Shown here: in pieces, positions 1-6,752 of the stretch
Position numbering within the stretch: the first letter of the stretch is position 1
Layout: the number at the start of each line of letters is the position of its first letter
NCBI GenBank assembly: GCA_905205975.1
Contig: CAJLFQ010000068.1
Coordinates: 1 to 12,053 of the forward strand
Source of the DNA: an uncultured Eubacteriales bacterium
GTDB taxonomy: Bacteria > Bacillota > Clostridia > Oscillospirales > QAMX01
DNA: 12,053 nucleotides
Direction: 5' to 3'
Notes under the pieces: model-generated
What the model was told of the DNA's origin: nothing
Database searches by the model: none
What the model saw: only the letters and a program-made list of their open reading frames with translations
Program-made: the position numbers and the translations under genes

Positions 1-91
1 AAACAGAAACGGAGTGATGTAGAATGATTGTGACGAGTGTTCAAATCAAGACAGCGAAAACGCAAAAACATCTCTATTGTCTTGTCTTCAC

Positions 92-127
92 AAAAAACGC
101 TGATTTGTTCCAGCGTCTTTTTTCTTT
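92..127 (+). terminator. Rho-independent terminator of an upstream gene
   Basis: The six-base arms ACGCTG (97-102) and CAGCGT (111-116) enclose an eight-base loop. They are preceded by a run of A and followed by a run of T (118-123, then more T). The A and T runs can lengthen the stem. It most likely ends a + strand gene that stops just inside or before the left edge of the window. Confidence 0.75.
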
Positions 128-158
128 GGGGCGAAAAAACAATACACAAGTGGTATGT

Positions 159-199
159 ATCGGGCTTTAGAGAGCGGTCGGGCTGTGCCAAAGCCCGAT
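159..199. repeat. Nested inverted repeat with a duplicated left arm
   Basis: ATCGGGCTTT (159-168) is a perfect reverse complement of AAAGCCCGAT (190-199). A second copy of the arm core, TCGGGCT (178-184), lies between them and can also pair with AGCCCGA (192-198). The right arm therefore has two competing partners, one making a long-loop hairpin and one a tight hairpin. No T-run follows, so it does not look like a simple terminator. It lies upstream of the 343-371 promoter. Function unknown. Confidence 0.5.
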
Positions 200-342
200 G
201 CTTGCACTCAGCGGCAGAAAAGCCCCACATAAATCGCGTCACTCTGCGCGGCTGGCAGAGAAAAAAACGCTTGGAAGATAGAATATGAGCAGTCATGCGC
301 GAAAAAATTTCCGTCGTGTCATGATATGATGACGTGAAAACC

Positions 343-371
343 TTGAAAAATCAGAAGATTTATGCTATACT
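343..371 (+). promoter_or_regulatory. Sigma-A type promoter upstream of the DUF2075 remnant
   Basis: The -35 box TTGAAA (343-348) and -10 box TATACT (366-371) are separated by exactly 17 bases in an AT-rich context, close to the vegetative consensus. The next believable start codon on this strand is at 683, so the transcript would have a leader of about 300 bases. This may be a relic of the intact gene, or the promoter of a small RNA or small gene that is not recognised here. Confidence 0.6.
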
Positions 372-682
372 TTGAAAGTATTTGTCGGCTTATTTGAAAC
401 CGGCACAGCATATTGCCAGGCTGAAGAATTTGCAAGGTCTGTGTGAAGAAATGTGAATGTAGCACACGGCATGCGGCCCTTGTTGTTCTGTGGCGCCATG
501 GCGAAAAACAGTCGTTCCACATGCCCGAGTTCTTTGCATCATGCGAATGCCTCAAAAGTGATCCTGTTGAGTCCGGGAAAGAACCGATCGACAAGACCGT
601 GCTCAGGCTGGCGGATGATAAAGGGCAGAGTCCAATACGGAAAAAAAGCTCCAATCGAGTACAAATGATCGAAGGAGAACAA

Positions 683-1833
683 ATGCGCAACCTACGAACA
701 TATGATTCATCTACAATTACGGATTTTCTCCACCGATCGACGGCGGAGATATTGGGCACGATCCACTCAAACGACAGCTCTGCCGAGACGACGATTCAGC
801 AGAGCAACACATGGGCACGCGAAGTGGAGATCCTCAAAGATCAGCTGCGCGGACTTGATGGGCGGGTGATTTTCGAGTACATAATTCCGAGGATGGGCAA
901 GCGCGTGGACGTAGTTGTGTTGCACAAAAGAGTGTCACTGAATTCCCATACAGCGAGCCGGAGTTTTTGATCAGCACCATGGACCGCCATCCGGACTGGG
1001 CAGTGATTGTCTGTCTCGTCGGCGGTGGGCAGAAAATCAACACAGGCGAGGCTGGTTTGCCGGAGTGGTTCGATTCGTTGCGCCGGACATTCCCAGATTG
1101 GGATGTTTTTATCACCCCTCAGCTCAACGACATGGAGTATCGTCGAGAACGCGCCTGGCAGGATATGATCGCTGACCTAAACATTTGTGAGCGAGAAAAA
1201 TTGCACTTGGCGACATCGATACGCTCATTCCGAACGCCAGATTTGGCGGCCTTTGTCAAAGCAATACTGGATATGGATATAGAGCAGGCAAAGACGCTCT
1301 ATCAGTGCATCAAGGACAAGTACCCCGTGCGCCTGACACGGGATCTGAATACAGCAAAGCGCTGGGTGCGTGAGCAGTGTCAGGGTACCACACGCTATGG
1401 TATGCTTGCCAGCAGCGGTGCCCTGCGACTAAAGCCCGAAGGCATCTTTGTGAAAAATGAAATATCTGTCGCAAACTGGTTTTTAAACGGCAAGGATGAC
1501 GTCCGCTCCAGTTACTATCTGGAGGACGTGGTTTCAGAGTTTGACATTCAGGGTTTGGAGCTTGATTATTCCATAGTCGCGTGGGATGCAGATTTCCGCT
1601 TCGACGGCACGAAGTGGACTTACTACAACTTTGTCGGCAATCGCTGGCAAAACGTCTCGACGGAAGAGCGCCGCCTGTACCTCAAAAATGCCTACCGTGT
1701 CTTGCTGACCCGCGCTCGACAGGGTATGGTTTTGTTCATCCCTAGGGGCAGCGATACAGATGCCTCACGAAAGAGGGCATGGTATGACGCCCTCTTCCAA
1801 TATCTATGTGGCATCGGCATAGAAGTGATTTAA
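683..1833 (+). pseudogene. DUF2075-family helicase/nuclease-like gene with internal deletion and frameshift
   Basis: Two parts of one family are joined out of frame. The first (683 to about 930) encodes the usual N-terminus, starting MRNLRTYDSSTITDFL and reaching FEYIIPRMGKRVDVVVLHK, which leads into the nuclease-like domain of DUF2075 (COG3410) proteins. The second resumes one frame over at about 940 with FPYSEPEFLIS, then the LVGGGQKINTGEAGL motif. It runs to the normal C-terminus, including EFDIQGLELD (motif V-like) and NAYRVLLTRARQGMV (motif VI-like). Everything between is absent: the rest of the nuclease-like domain, the Walker A region and the DEAQ Walker B region. From recalled full-length relatives of about 650 residues, roughly 300 are missing. 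ATG 683 is preceded by GAAGGAGA (671-678). Without Walker motifs no ATPase activity is expected. Families of this kind occur in accessory and defence-associated regions, but the role of the family is not settled. A separately translated C-terminal piece from TTG 967 is possible but unlikely to work. Confidence 0.75.
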
Positions 1834-2041
1834 TGATCCTCAGCAGCAAGAAAAATACGTTTTTTCGGTAATGGATAAACCTGCGAGAGTGGACGGGCTA
1901 TCAGAGGTCGAGAAATTGATTCTGGCAGCCGGCAAGATTGAAACAAAGCAGAACGAATTTGCCTGGCAATCGGTGTTTTTGCTTTGCGGGCAAGGCAACA
2001 GGCGGAAAAATGGACGTGGTACTGTGTTCAAGGGTACATCG
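1834..2041 (+). other. Unassigned stretch with an open frame joined to the GNAT gene
   Basis: A frame beginning at ATG 1871 (MDKPARVDGLSEVEKLIL...) runs without a stop straight into the GNAT gene downstream. The 57 residues look protein-like (mixed charged and hydrophobic, with QNEFAWQSVFLLCGQG) but match no family I recognise and are not part of a GNAT fold. No ribosome binding site precedes ATG 1871. It may be the remnant of another decayed gene fused in frame to the acetyltransferase, or simply coincidental open sequence. Confidence 0.3.
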
Positions 2042-2593
2042 GTGATTCGAGACATCAAAAAGCAATTCCAGACAGCGGAGGCATACGCCGTTTACGCGGC
2101 GTGCATGTACGAGCCGACGTTTGAGAAGTTTCTCCAAAAGACCGCTCCTTTTCTGGAAGATCCGAACACCGGCGTGTACGGCGCCTTCCAGGAAGAGCTG
2201 CTGACCGGAATCATTGTCATCCATTGCAAGGGCGGCGGCGCGGCGGAAATCAACGGAATCGCCGTGCGGGAAACACATCGGCGCAGACATATCGGAAGCG
2301 ATTTGATCGAGTATGTCCTCCGGGCGGAAGCGCTGATGGAGCTGTCTGCGGAAACCGACGACGATGCTGTTCTGTTTTATCGGCACTGCGGGTTTGAAAC
2401 GGAAATCGTATCGATGACATACGGCGGGATTCCGTGCAGAAGATACAGATGCGTGCGGCGCTCCTGCCAGCGTGTTCCGGGTCAGCACCCGACCGGCCGG
2501 CACGACGGCACGACGGCATGCGCGTCTCCGGCGAATCGATGCGGCTGTCATATCTGCGCCGCGCAGACCGGGAAACAGACAGGCTGCGGTTGA
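2042..2593 (+). CDS. GNAT family N-acetyltransferase with anomalous C-terminal tail
   Basis: This is probably an acetyl-CoA dependent acyltransferase of the Gcn5-related fold. The substrate cannot be told. From GTG 2042 the protein has 183 residues. The core strand and acetyl-CoA loop are seen in GAAEINGIAVRETHRRRHIG, where the usual first Gly of the RxxGxG loop is His. Motif B follows as VLFYRHCGFE. The GTG start is chosen because AAGGG lies seven bases before it and a GNAT domain naturally begins at IRDIKKQFQTAEAY. The frame also extends upstream to ATG 1871 without a Shine-Dalgarno. The domain should end near RRYRCVRR (about residue 139). The last 40 or so residues are rich in Cys, Gly, Arg and Thr and look like translated intergenic DNA, which suggests a lost stop codon. 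The gene sits between two broken genes, so it may itself be decaying. Confidence 0.6.
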   Translation: MIRDIKKQFQTAEAYAVYAACMYEPTFEKFLQKTAPFLEDPNTGVYGAFQEELLTGIIVIHCKGGGAAEINGIAVRETHRRRHIGSDLIEYVLRAEALMELSAETDDDAVLFYRHCGFETEIVSMTYGGIPCRRYRCVRRSCQRVPGQHPTGRHDGTTACASPANRCGCHICAAQTGKQTGCG

Positions 2594-2617
2594 ACCCGCC
2601 GCCGCAACAACAGAAAA

Positions 2618-2658
2618 ACAGCGCCCCTTCTGGTATCATCTATCAGAGGGGGCGCTGT
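2618..2658. terminator. Strong 14-bp hairpin between GNAT and cupin genes
   Basis: The arms ACAGCGCCCCTTCT (2618-2631) and AGAGGGGGCGCTGT (2645-2658) pair over 14 positions with one G-U. Read on the - strand, the stem is followed by TTTTTCTG, the layout of a rho-independent terminator. On the + strand it lacks a T-run. It could end - strand read-through from the region to the right, or act as a weak + strand terminator after the GNAT gene, 24 bases beyond its stop. Confidence 0.5.
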
Positions 2659-2694
2659 CTGCGCCTGAAAAGCACAAGAAAGAGGGCATATCAA

Positions 2695-3014
2695 ATGATG
2701 AAAAAGATAGCCAAAGCACAGGTTCTGACGCTCAAGGAACAGGTTTCCTATCAGGAGGGTCAGGTGGTCAGCAAAACGCTGGCGCAGAACAGTGCGCTCA
2801 GCGTGACGCTCTTCTCGTTTGACAAGGGCGAAGAAATCAGCGCGCGCAAATCCGGCGGCGCGCTTGCGGCCTGTCTGGACGGCGTCGGCAGGTGACCGTC
2901 GACGGCGAACCGTATGAACTGCACCGCGGCGAATCCATCGTCATGCCGGCTGGACACCCGCATGCGGTATACGGGCAGGAACGGTTCAAAATGCTGCTGG
3001 TGGTTGTCTTCTGA
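2695..3014 (+). pseudogene. Single-domain cupin protein, frameshifted
   Basis: This was a small cupin protein of about 106 residues, reading MMKKIAKAQVLTLKEQVSYQ..., a beta-barrel type often involved in small-molecule binding or isomerisation. Frame 2 runs to a stop at 2893-2895 just after LDGVGR. The homology continues in the next frame from GTG 2892 as VTVDGEPYELHRGES, then VMPAGHPHAVYG, ending VVVF at 3014. One missing G in the run at 2891-2892 explains the break. Cupin motif 2 (PxGxxH) is intact. In motif 1 the expected metal-binding His is Arg (ISARKSGG), and one residue seems to be missing before ALAACLDG. AGAGGG (2681-2686) is the ribosome binding site, eight bases before ATG 2695. With a frameshift plus loss of a ligand, genuine decay is more likely than a sequencing error, though the latter is not excluded. 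Confidence 0.75.
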
Positions 3015-3060
3015 AAAAAACGAGCGGCCTTGGGCGCACAGCCTGCAAATCAAACAAAAT

Positions 3061-3104
3061 AAAACGGCTTTCCCGTCAGCACAACGGGAAAGCTGTTTTT
3101 TGTT
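3061..3104. terminator. Bidirectional rho-independent terminator
   Basis: The 16-base arms AAAACGGCTTTCCCGT (3061-3076) and ACGGGAAAGCTGTTTT (3084-3099), with one G-U pair, enclose a seven-base loop. A T-run follows on the + strand (to 3100 and beyond), and an A-rich run precedes it, giving a T-run on the - strand. It serves the converging cupin gene (+, stop 3014) and MFS gene (-, stop 3108). Confidence 0.9.
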
Positions 3105-3107
3105 TTG

Positions 3108-4322
3108 TCAGGTTTGAACCGGCATTTTGTCCTGATGTTTGGAGAACCGCCAGTAGGCGGCGCCGGAAAGCGCCTGCAGCGTGCCGGCAAACGAGAGGAG
3201 CAGGACAGGGGAAACCGAACCGGCCAGCTTGCCAAGGAGAAAACTGGCGAAGGCGGAACCGCCTGTCGTCAGCGACATCCGCAGGGCGGTATAGCGCCCG
3301 ACCACATCATACGGGACAAATTCCGTCACCATCACCGGCACAGCATAGTTCACAACAAGAATGCCGACGTTGGCGAGAAACAGCATGATGAGAAAGAGCG
3401 GGTAAATCCGTCCAGCCAGCATCAGCGGTGCAGAGACCAGCATGAGCAGGCTGCCGAACGCACAGGCGTTTCGCGTGCGCAGCCGGCGCCTGGCGAGAAA
3501 CGCGTAGAGCATCGAACCGGCGACACTGCCTGCGGTTGTCACTGCCGAAGCAGCCGCAGTGGCTTCCGCTGAAAGGCCGAGCGCCTCAACGCCCAGAATG
3601 GCTGCCATCGCCATGACGCCGGTGGAGCATCCGCGGAGCAGATTCGGCAGGATGAGCAGATAAAAGGAAGGCATCCGCATCATCTGACGCAGGGATGTCT
3701 GATCTTTTCGAACCGGATTCGGCTTCGGTGCATCAGGCAGCACCTGAAACCGGTTGGTTTCCCATGCGGCAAAGAGAAACAGCAGCAGCGCAGCGATGAA
3801 CATCGCAGACATGACCGGCGCACTGTCAAAGCGCCGGAGCGCGGCTGAAATCCCGGCGCTGACGGCAATCCCGGCAAACCCGGCGATTGCGCCGTCGGTC
3901 GAAGTCAAACGCGCATAGTCGCTGATCGGAATAATCAGGTAAGGCAGACGGTAATCCAGCATATCGCGCACGCCTGCGGCAAGCCGCGTGACAGCGGAAA
4001 AACAGACGGCCATCCAGAAGACCAGCAGCGGCGATGCCGAATGGATCAGCGAAAGCGGAAGCATCGCTGCGATGAACAGGATGTTCGGCAGGTAGAGCAG
4101 GGCAGATGCGCGCCGGACGTCTGCAATCCGGTCCACAAGTCCGGCGCACAGGAGCATGGAGGCGGCCTGCGCAATCCCTGTGACGGAGACATACGCGCCG
4201 ATTTGGCTGGTTGGCACATGGCGCGACTGCAAAAACGCCTGAAAGAGCACACCGCTGTTCAAGGCGAGCGTCGCAACGCTGGTGGCCGTGCCGCGGAGAT
4301 AATACCGCTTGTCGTTGTCCAT
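3108..4322 (-). CDS. MFS transporter, second gene of the hydrolase unit
   Basis: This is a 404-residue integral membrane protein with the length and hydrophobic rhythm of a 12-helix major facilitator. A central hydrophilic loop (around residues 195-215, KPNPVRKDQTSLRQMM) divides two halves. The second half opens with FYLLILPNLLRGCSTG and holds a basic inter-helix loop, LARRRLRTRNA. The substrate cannot be read, but the adjacent hydrolase-like gene suggests a sugar or sugar derivative. Its ATG at 4322 comes five bases after the stop of the hydrolase gene. No good Shine-Dalgarno is seen, so translation is probably coupled to the upstream gene. It is the last gene of the locus and is followed at once by the bidirectional terminator at 3061-3104. 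Export rather than import is also possible. Confidence 0.85.
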   Translation of the reverse strand: MDNDKRYYLRGTATSVATLALNSGVLFQAFLQSRHVPTSQIGAYVSVTGIAQAASMLLCAGLVDRIADVRRASALLYLPNILFIAAMLPLSLIHSASPLLVFWMAVCFSAVTRLAAGVRDMLDYRLPYLIIPISDYARLTSTDGAIAGFAGIAVSAGISAALRRFDSAPVMSAMFIAALLLFLFAAWETNRFQVLPDAPKPNPVRKDQTSLRQMMRMPSFYLLILPNLLRGCSTGVMAMAAILGVEALGLSAEATAAASAVTTAGSVAGSMLYAFLARRRLRTRNACAFGSLLMLVSAPLMLAGRIYPLFLIMLFLANVGILVVNYAVPVMVTEFVPYDVVGRYTALRMSLTTGGSAFASFLLGKLAGSVSPVLLLSFAGTLQALSGAAYWRFSKHQDKMPVQT

Positions 4323-4327
4323 GCCGT

Positions 4328-5707
4328 TTATTCGTTGACGGTGACGGCGAACAGCGTTCCGTCCTCCAAAAAGAGTTTCAGTTCCGCCGACGCCGCATCG
4401 GTCTGCCCGCCGCGCCAGACAAGCGGCGCGTGCATGACATCGCCGGAAATCGGGATGCAGTCGTCCGGCGTAAAGCCTTCAAGGAAGCGGTCGCCGTCGA
4501 TCAGCCCGCCGCGAAGCCGTCCGCGAATGATGCCGTTGACGAAAACCTCCGGCTGCTGCGGATTGACGCGTCCGAGCAGCGTAAAGCTGCAGCGGCTGTC
4601 CGTGCGGAGACCCTGAAGCCGGTCTTTCGGGAACCGCAGCATGACGGTTCCCGACGGCGTCGTATCAGGCAGCGCGGTTCCGGCGTGCGTCCGATTGGTT
4701 GCGTTGTAAACGATGGCGCATTCGCCATTGCCCAGATCGGCGATGCCCGGTGCGACATACAGCCCGCCCCGGTCATAGGAACGGTCGTTGGCGATGAACG
4801 TGCTGCGGTCGGCGCGGTCGAAATGAATGCCGTCGCGGCTGGTTGCCAGACGAACCGAGAGCGTCTCCGTGTCGTGGTCAAACAGCGAGTAGAAGAAGAA
4901 ATAGGCTGCGTCGCCGCCGGAGACATAGCGTGACGCCGCACTGTTGTAGTAATCGGAGACTGGCGGGTCAAAAAGATCCGGCGCCAGAATGGTCTTCGGC
5001 ATTGGCCAACTGTTCAGATCAGTGGTTTCGCTGCACCCGATGGAGCGCATGCCGTTCGCCTCCAGCGTACGGAAATACCCTGCATAGCAGCGTCTGTCCG
5101 GATCCCAGAACACGCTGCACTGCGTGTCGCTGCCGAAACAGGTCATGGGAAAATGCAGATAATCCTGCGGGAGATCCGGCGTACCGTGATGCCAGACGAT
5201 GCCGTCCGCCGAATAGGCGAGACTCATGAGATTTAACACGCCGTCTGCCCGTTCCGGGTGCGGAAACGCGCCAAGGAACATGCAGCGGTAGCGCGCCTCC
5301 GGCGGACTGTTCGGATCAACAAACACACTGACGCCGTGCAGGCCGATGCCGTGCGTCAGGCGTCCGTCCATGACGATGTTGTTCCTGCGCGAGCCGTCAA
5401 ATTCGATCAGACCGAGTTCCGGCTTTTCCCAGTGTACGCCGTCCGTGCTTTCCGCGTAGCAGAGGCGGGTGTCGGCGTCGCCGGTGCTGTCTGCGGTCAT
5501 GGCTTCATACCACAGACGGAAGCGCCCGTTCTCAACGCGCAGATTGGCCCAATTGAGCTGACCGGATTCCCATGGCTGGTCAGCCAGCAGGAACGGCGCG
5601 TCCGGTTTTTTCGGCGGACAGCAGACCGGGTACAGCGTCCCTTCGGTGCGGCGAATCAGACCGTGACCGGAAATATGCAGACGATCCAGAAGCAGCAGAT
5701 TTCTCAT
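4328..5707 (-). CDS. Glycoside-hydrolase-like five-bladed beta-propeller protein (GH32/GH43/GH130-type fold)
   Basis: This 459-residue protein has the repeated blade signature of GH32/43/130-like propellers. The blade motifs are YAESTDGVHWEKP (84-96), LAYSADGIVWHHG (163-175), CSETTDLNSW (225-234) and ATSRDGIHFDR (289-299). RFRLWYEAM (63-70) lies in the first blade. The last 70 residues (VNGIIRGRL, GFTPDDCIPISGD, LKLFLEDGTLF) look like the beta-sandwich-type tail of many uncharacterised bacterial members, in which a GFxxxDCxxIxGD segment is common. Such proteins act on, or are suspected to act on, carbohydrates. Catalytic acids cannot be assigned, so activity and substrate are open. No signal peptide is present, so it should be cytoplasmic. 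ATG 5707 is preceded by AAAGGA. That ribosome binding site lies inside a predicted closing stem (5713-5806), so translation may be controlled by leader folding. It is cotranscribed with the downstream MFS gene (five-base gap). Confidence 0.75.
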   Translation of the reverse strand: MRNLLLLDRLHISGHGLIRRTEGTLYPVCCPPKKPDAPFLLADQPWESGQLNWANLRVENGRFRLWYEAMTADSTGDADTRLCYAESTDGVHWEKPELGLIEFDGSRRNNIVMDGRLTHGIGLHGVSVFVDPNSPPEARYRCMFLGAFPHPERADGVLNLMSLAYSADGIVWHHGTPDLPQDYLHFPMTCFGSDTQCSVFWDPDRRCYAGYFRTLEANGMRSIGCSETTDLNSWPMPKTILAPDLFDPPVSDYYNSAASRYVSGGDAAYFFFYSLFDHDTETLSVRLATSRDGIHFDRADRSTFIANDRSYDRGGLYVAPGIADLGNGECAIVYNATNRTHAGTALPDTTPSGTVMLRFPKDRLQGLRTDSRCSFTLLGRVNPQQPEVFVNGIIRGRLRGGLIDGDRFLEGFTPDDCIPISGDVMHAPLVWRGGQTDAASAELKLFLEDGTLFAVTVNE

Positions 5708-5712
5708 GGCTC

Positions 5713-5806
5713 ATATCCTTTCAGACGTTTGATTCCGACGGCCAAACAGCCGTCATCAAAAGAAAGACCGGGATTTGTCAAAAACAAATCTCGGTCAAAA
5801 GGATAT
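5713..5806 (-). promoter_or_regulatory. Structured leader: three-way junction masking the ribosome binding site of the hydrolase gene
   Basis: On the - strand RNA three helices nest. The outer stem pairs ATATCCTTT (complement of 5798-5806) with AAAGGATAT (complement of 5713-5721), nine perfect pairs. The second partner is the Shine-Dalgarno of the gene starting at 5707. Inside lie a terminator-like hairpin (5766-5796) and a second hairpin (5728-5760) with two six-pair helices and a three-base bulge. Short linkers of 6, 5 and 1 bases join them. This is the layout of a cis-acting RNA switch, but it matches no riboswitch class I recognise. Alternatively these are DNA operator palindromes. Confidence 0.45.
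5755..5796 (-). terminator. Rho-independent terminator after the AraC gene
   Basis: The 12-base arms at 5766-5777 and 5785-5796 (GACCGGGATTTG and CAAATCTCGGTC on the + strand) pair with one mismatch around a seven-base loop. On the - strand the stem is followed by TTTCTTTTGAT. It lies about 30 bases beyond the AraC stop codon (5825) and before the hydrolase gene. It either ends the deacetylase-AraC unit or acts as an attenuator for read-through. Confidence 0.7.
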
Positions 5807-5824
5807 CAGATTTTTCATCAGGCG

Positions 5825-6748
5825 TCAAGGCGCATCTGCGACATTTTCAGAGCGATCATGTCCCATAACAGCATGTTTCCGAAATTGCCCCGGTGAAATG
5901 CCGAACTGACGCCGGAACGAGGCGGAAAATGCGGAAACGGAAGCAAAGCCGACGGCAGGCGCGATGGCTTCCAGCGGCTGGTCGGAAGCGAGCAGCAGAT
6001 CCCGCGCACGGTAGAGGCGCGTTTCCGTTCGTTTTTCGCGAAACCCTTTGCCGTAAACGCGCTGAAAAAAGCGGTTGAGCTGACGTCTGCTCAGACAAAG
6101 CGCATCTGCCAGCGCCTGCTCAGAAGCCGGACTGCCAATGTGGTGCTCCAGATAGGATTCGATTTTGCAGCAGCGCGCGGCATCCGAGTCAAACCGGTCG
6201 AGCGAGGGCGGCGCAGACGGCGCAGGTTCGGAACGCTGTAAAACCATTCGGCCCAGCAGAATATAAACCTGCGAGAGCAGCGCGCCGACATAGGCGTCTG
6301 AGGCGAATGCATTGCCGGGCAGCTCGGCGGCAACCTGACGAAACAACGTGCAGAGCGGCATACTGTCCGGCAGAAAAACCGGTTTCTGCAAGGCGAAAAA
6401 CACGGATCCCCATTCGGCTGCCGGTTCCGTCTGTGTGCAGTGTACAAAGAAACGCAGCGCGTAGATGCGGCAGTCGTCGGATAAAGGGCCTGTCTCATGG
6501 TAGCATGCCGGAGGGATCAGACAGGCAGTACCCGGCGTCAGGCGGATGCCGCGGCCGTCCGGCATGCCGATCCGATAAGCGCCGGTTTCCAGCACATGCA
6601 GTTCAAAGTGCGGATGATTGTGCGTCTGTGAACCGGAGGCTTCCGGCAGGAAAAAACCGTTGCCCATTGCGGTGCGGATTTCGACGCCACAAAAAGAAAC
6701 CGTGCGTTCGCGGTGCAGCATGGCGCTGTATGAATCGTCCGGATGCAT
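5825..6748 (-). CDS. AraC family transcriptional regulator with N-terminal cupin sensor
   Basis: This 307-residue protein probably binds DNA at direct-repeat sites and regulates the surrounding carbohydrate locus. The N-terminal part (about residues 15-105) is an AraC-type cupin with THNHPHFELHVLE (42-54), rich in His, and PGTACLIPPACYHE (72-85). The C-terminal part (about 195-295) carries two helix-turn-helix units. The first is EQALADALCLSRRQLNRFF. The second contains LEAIAPAVGFASVSAFSASF and ends FGISPGQFRK, the AraC signature. The frame is open to 6823, but ATG 6748 is preferred. It lies four bases beyond the deacetylase stop, whereas the longer version would overlap that gene by 71 bases and adds a low-complexity, Arg/Gly-rich start. 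A Shine-Dalgarno is weak, so coupling to the upstream gene is likely. The ligand is probably a sugar, by context only. Confidence 0.88.
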   Translation of the reverse strand: MHPDDSYSAMLHRERTVSFCGVEIRTAMGNGFFLPEASGSQTHNHPHFELHVLETGAYRIGMPDGRGIRLTPGTACLIPPACYHETGPLSDDCRIYALRFFVHCTQTEPAAEWGSVFFALQKPVFLPDSMPLCTLFRQVAAELPGNAFASDAYVGALLSQVYILLGRMVLQRSEPAPSAPPSLDRFDSDAARCCKIESYLEHHIGSPASEQALADALCLSRRQLNRFFQRVYGKGFREKRTETRLYRARDLLLASDQPLEAIAPAVGFASVSAFSASFRRQFGISPGQFRKHAVMGHDRSENVADAP

Positions 6749-6752
6749 ACGC

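Larger units (their letters stand above)
1..682. other. Gene-poor region upstream of the broken DUF2075 gene
   Basis: No convincing gene is seen in these 682 bases. Frames open from base 1 stop within the first 27 bases, and one of them may be the last codons of an upstream gene, but the frame cannot be chosen. A terminator (92-127), a nested inverted repeat (159-199) and a promoter (343-371) are visible. Open frames do exist at 37-288, 319-759 (-) and from 443 (+). Their translations have no recognisable motif, hydrophobic pattern or domain, and no ribosome binding site supports them. The DNA is less GC-rich than the rest of the window. Confidence 0.5.

Noticed and set aside
319..759. - strand open frame of 146 codons near the left edge
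   Set aside because: No ribosome binding site or motif, and it overlaps the promoter and the start of the DUF2075 remnant.
1901..2551. - strand open frame of 216 codons opposite the GNAT gene
   Set aside because: The + strand frame encodes recognisable GNAT motifs, while this one has none.
3105..3572. + strand open frame of 155 codons
   Set aside because: It is antisense to the MFS transporter. Its highly basic low-complexity translation is typical of a shadow frame.
4211..4933. + strand open frame of 240 codons
   Set aside because: It is antisense to the hydrolase and MFS genes, with Arg-rich and Ala-rich composition and no motif or ribosome binding site.
5753..5781. Promoter for the hydrolase gene using TTGACA inside the terminator loop (- strand)
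   Set aside because: The -35 is perfect, but no acceptable -10 lies at 16-18 bases; the best is TTTGAT at 15 bases.
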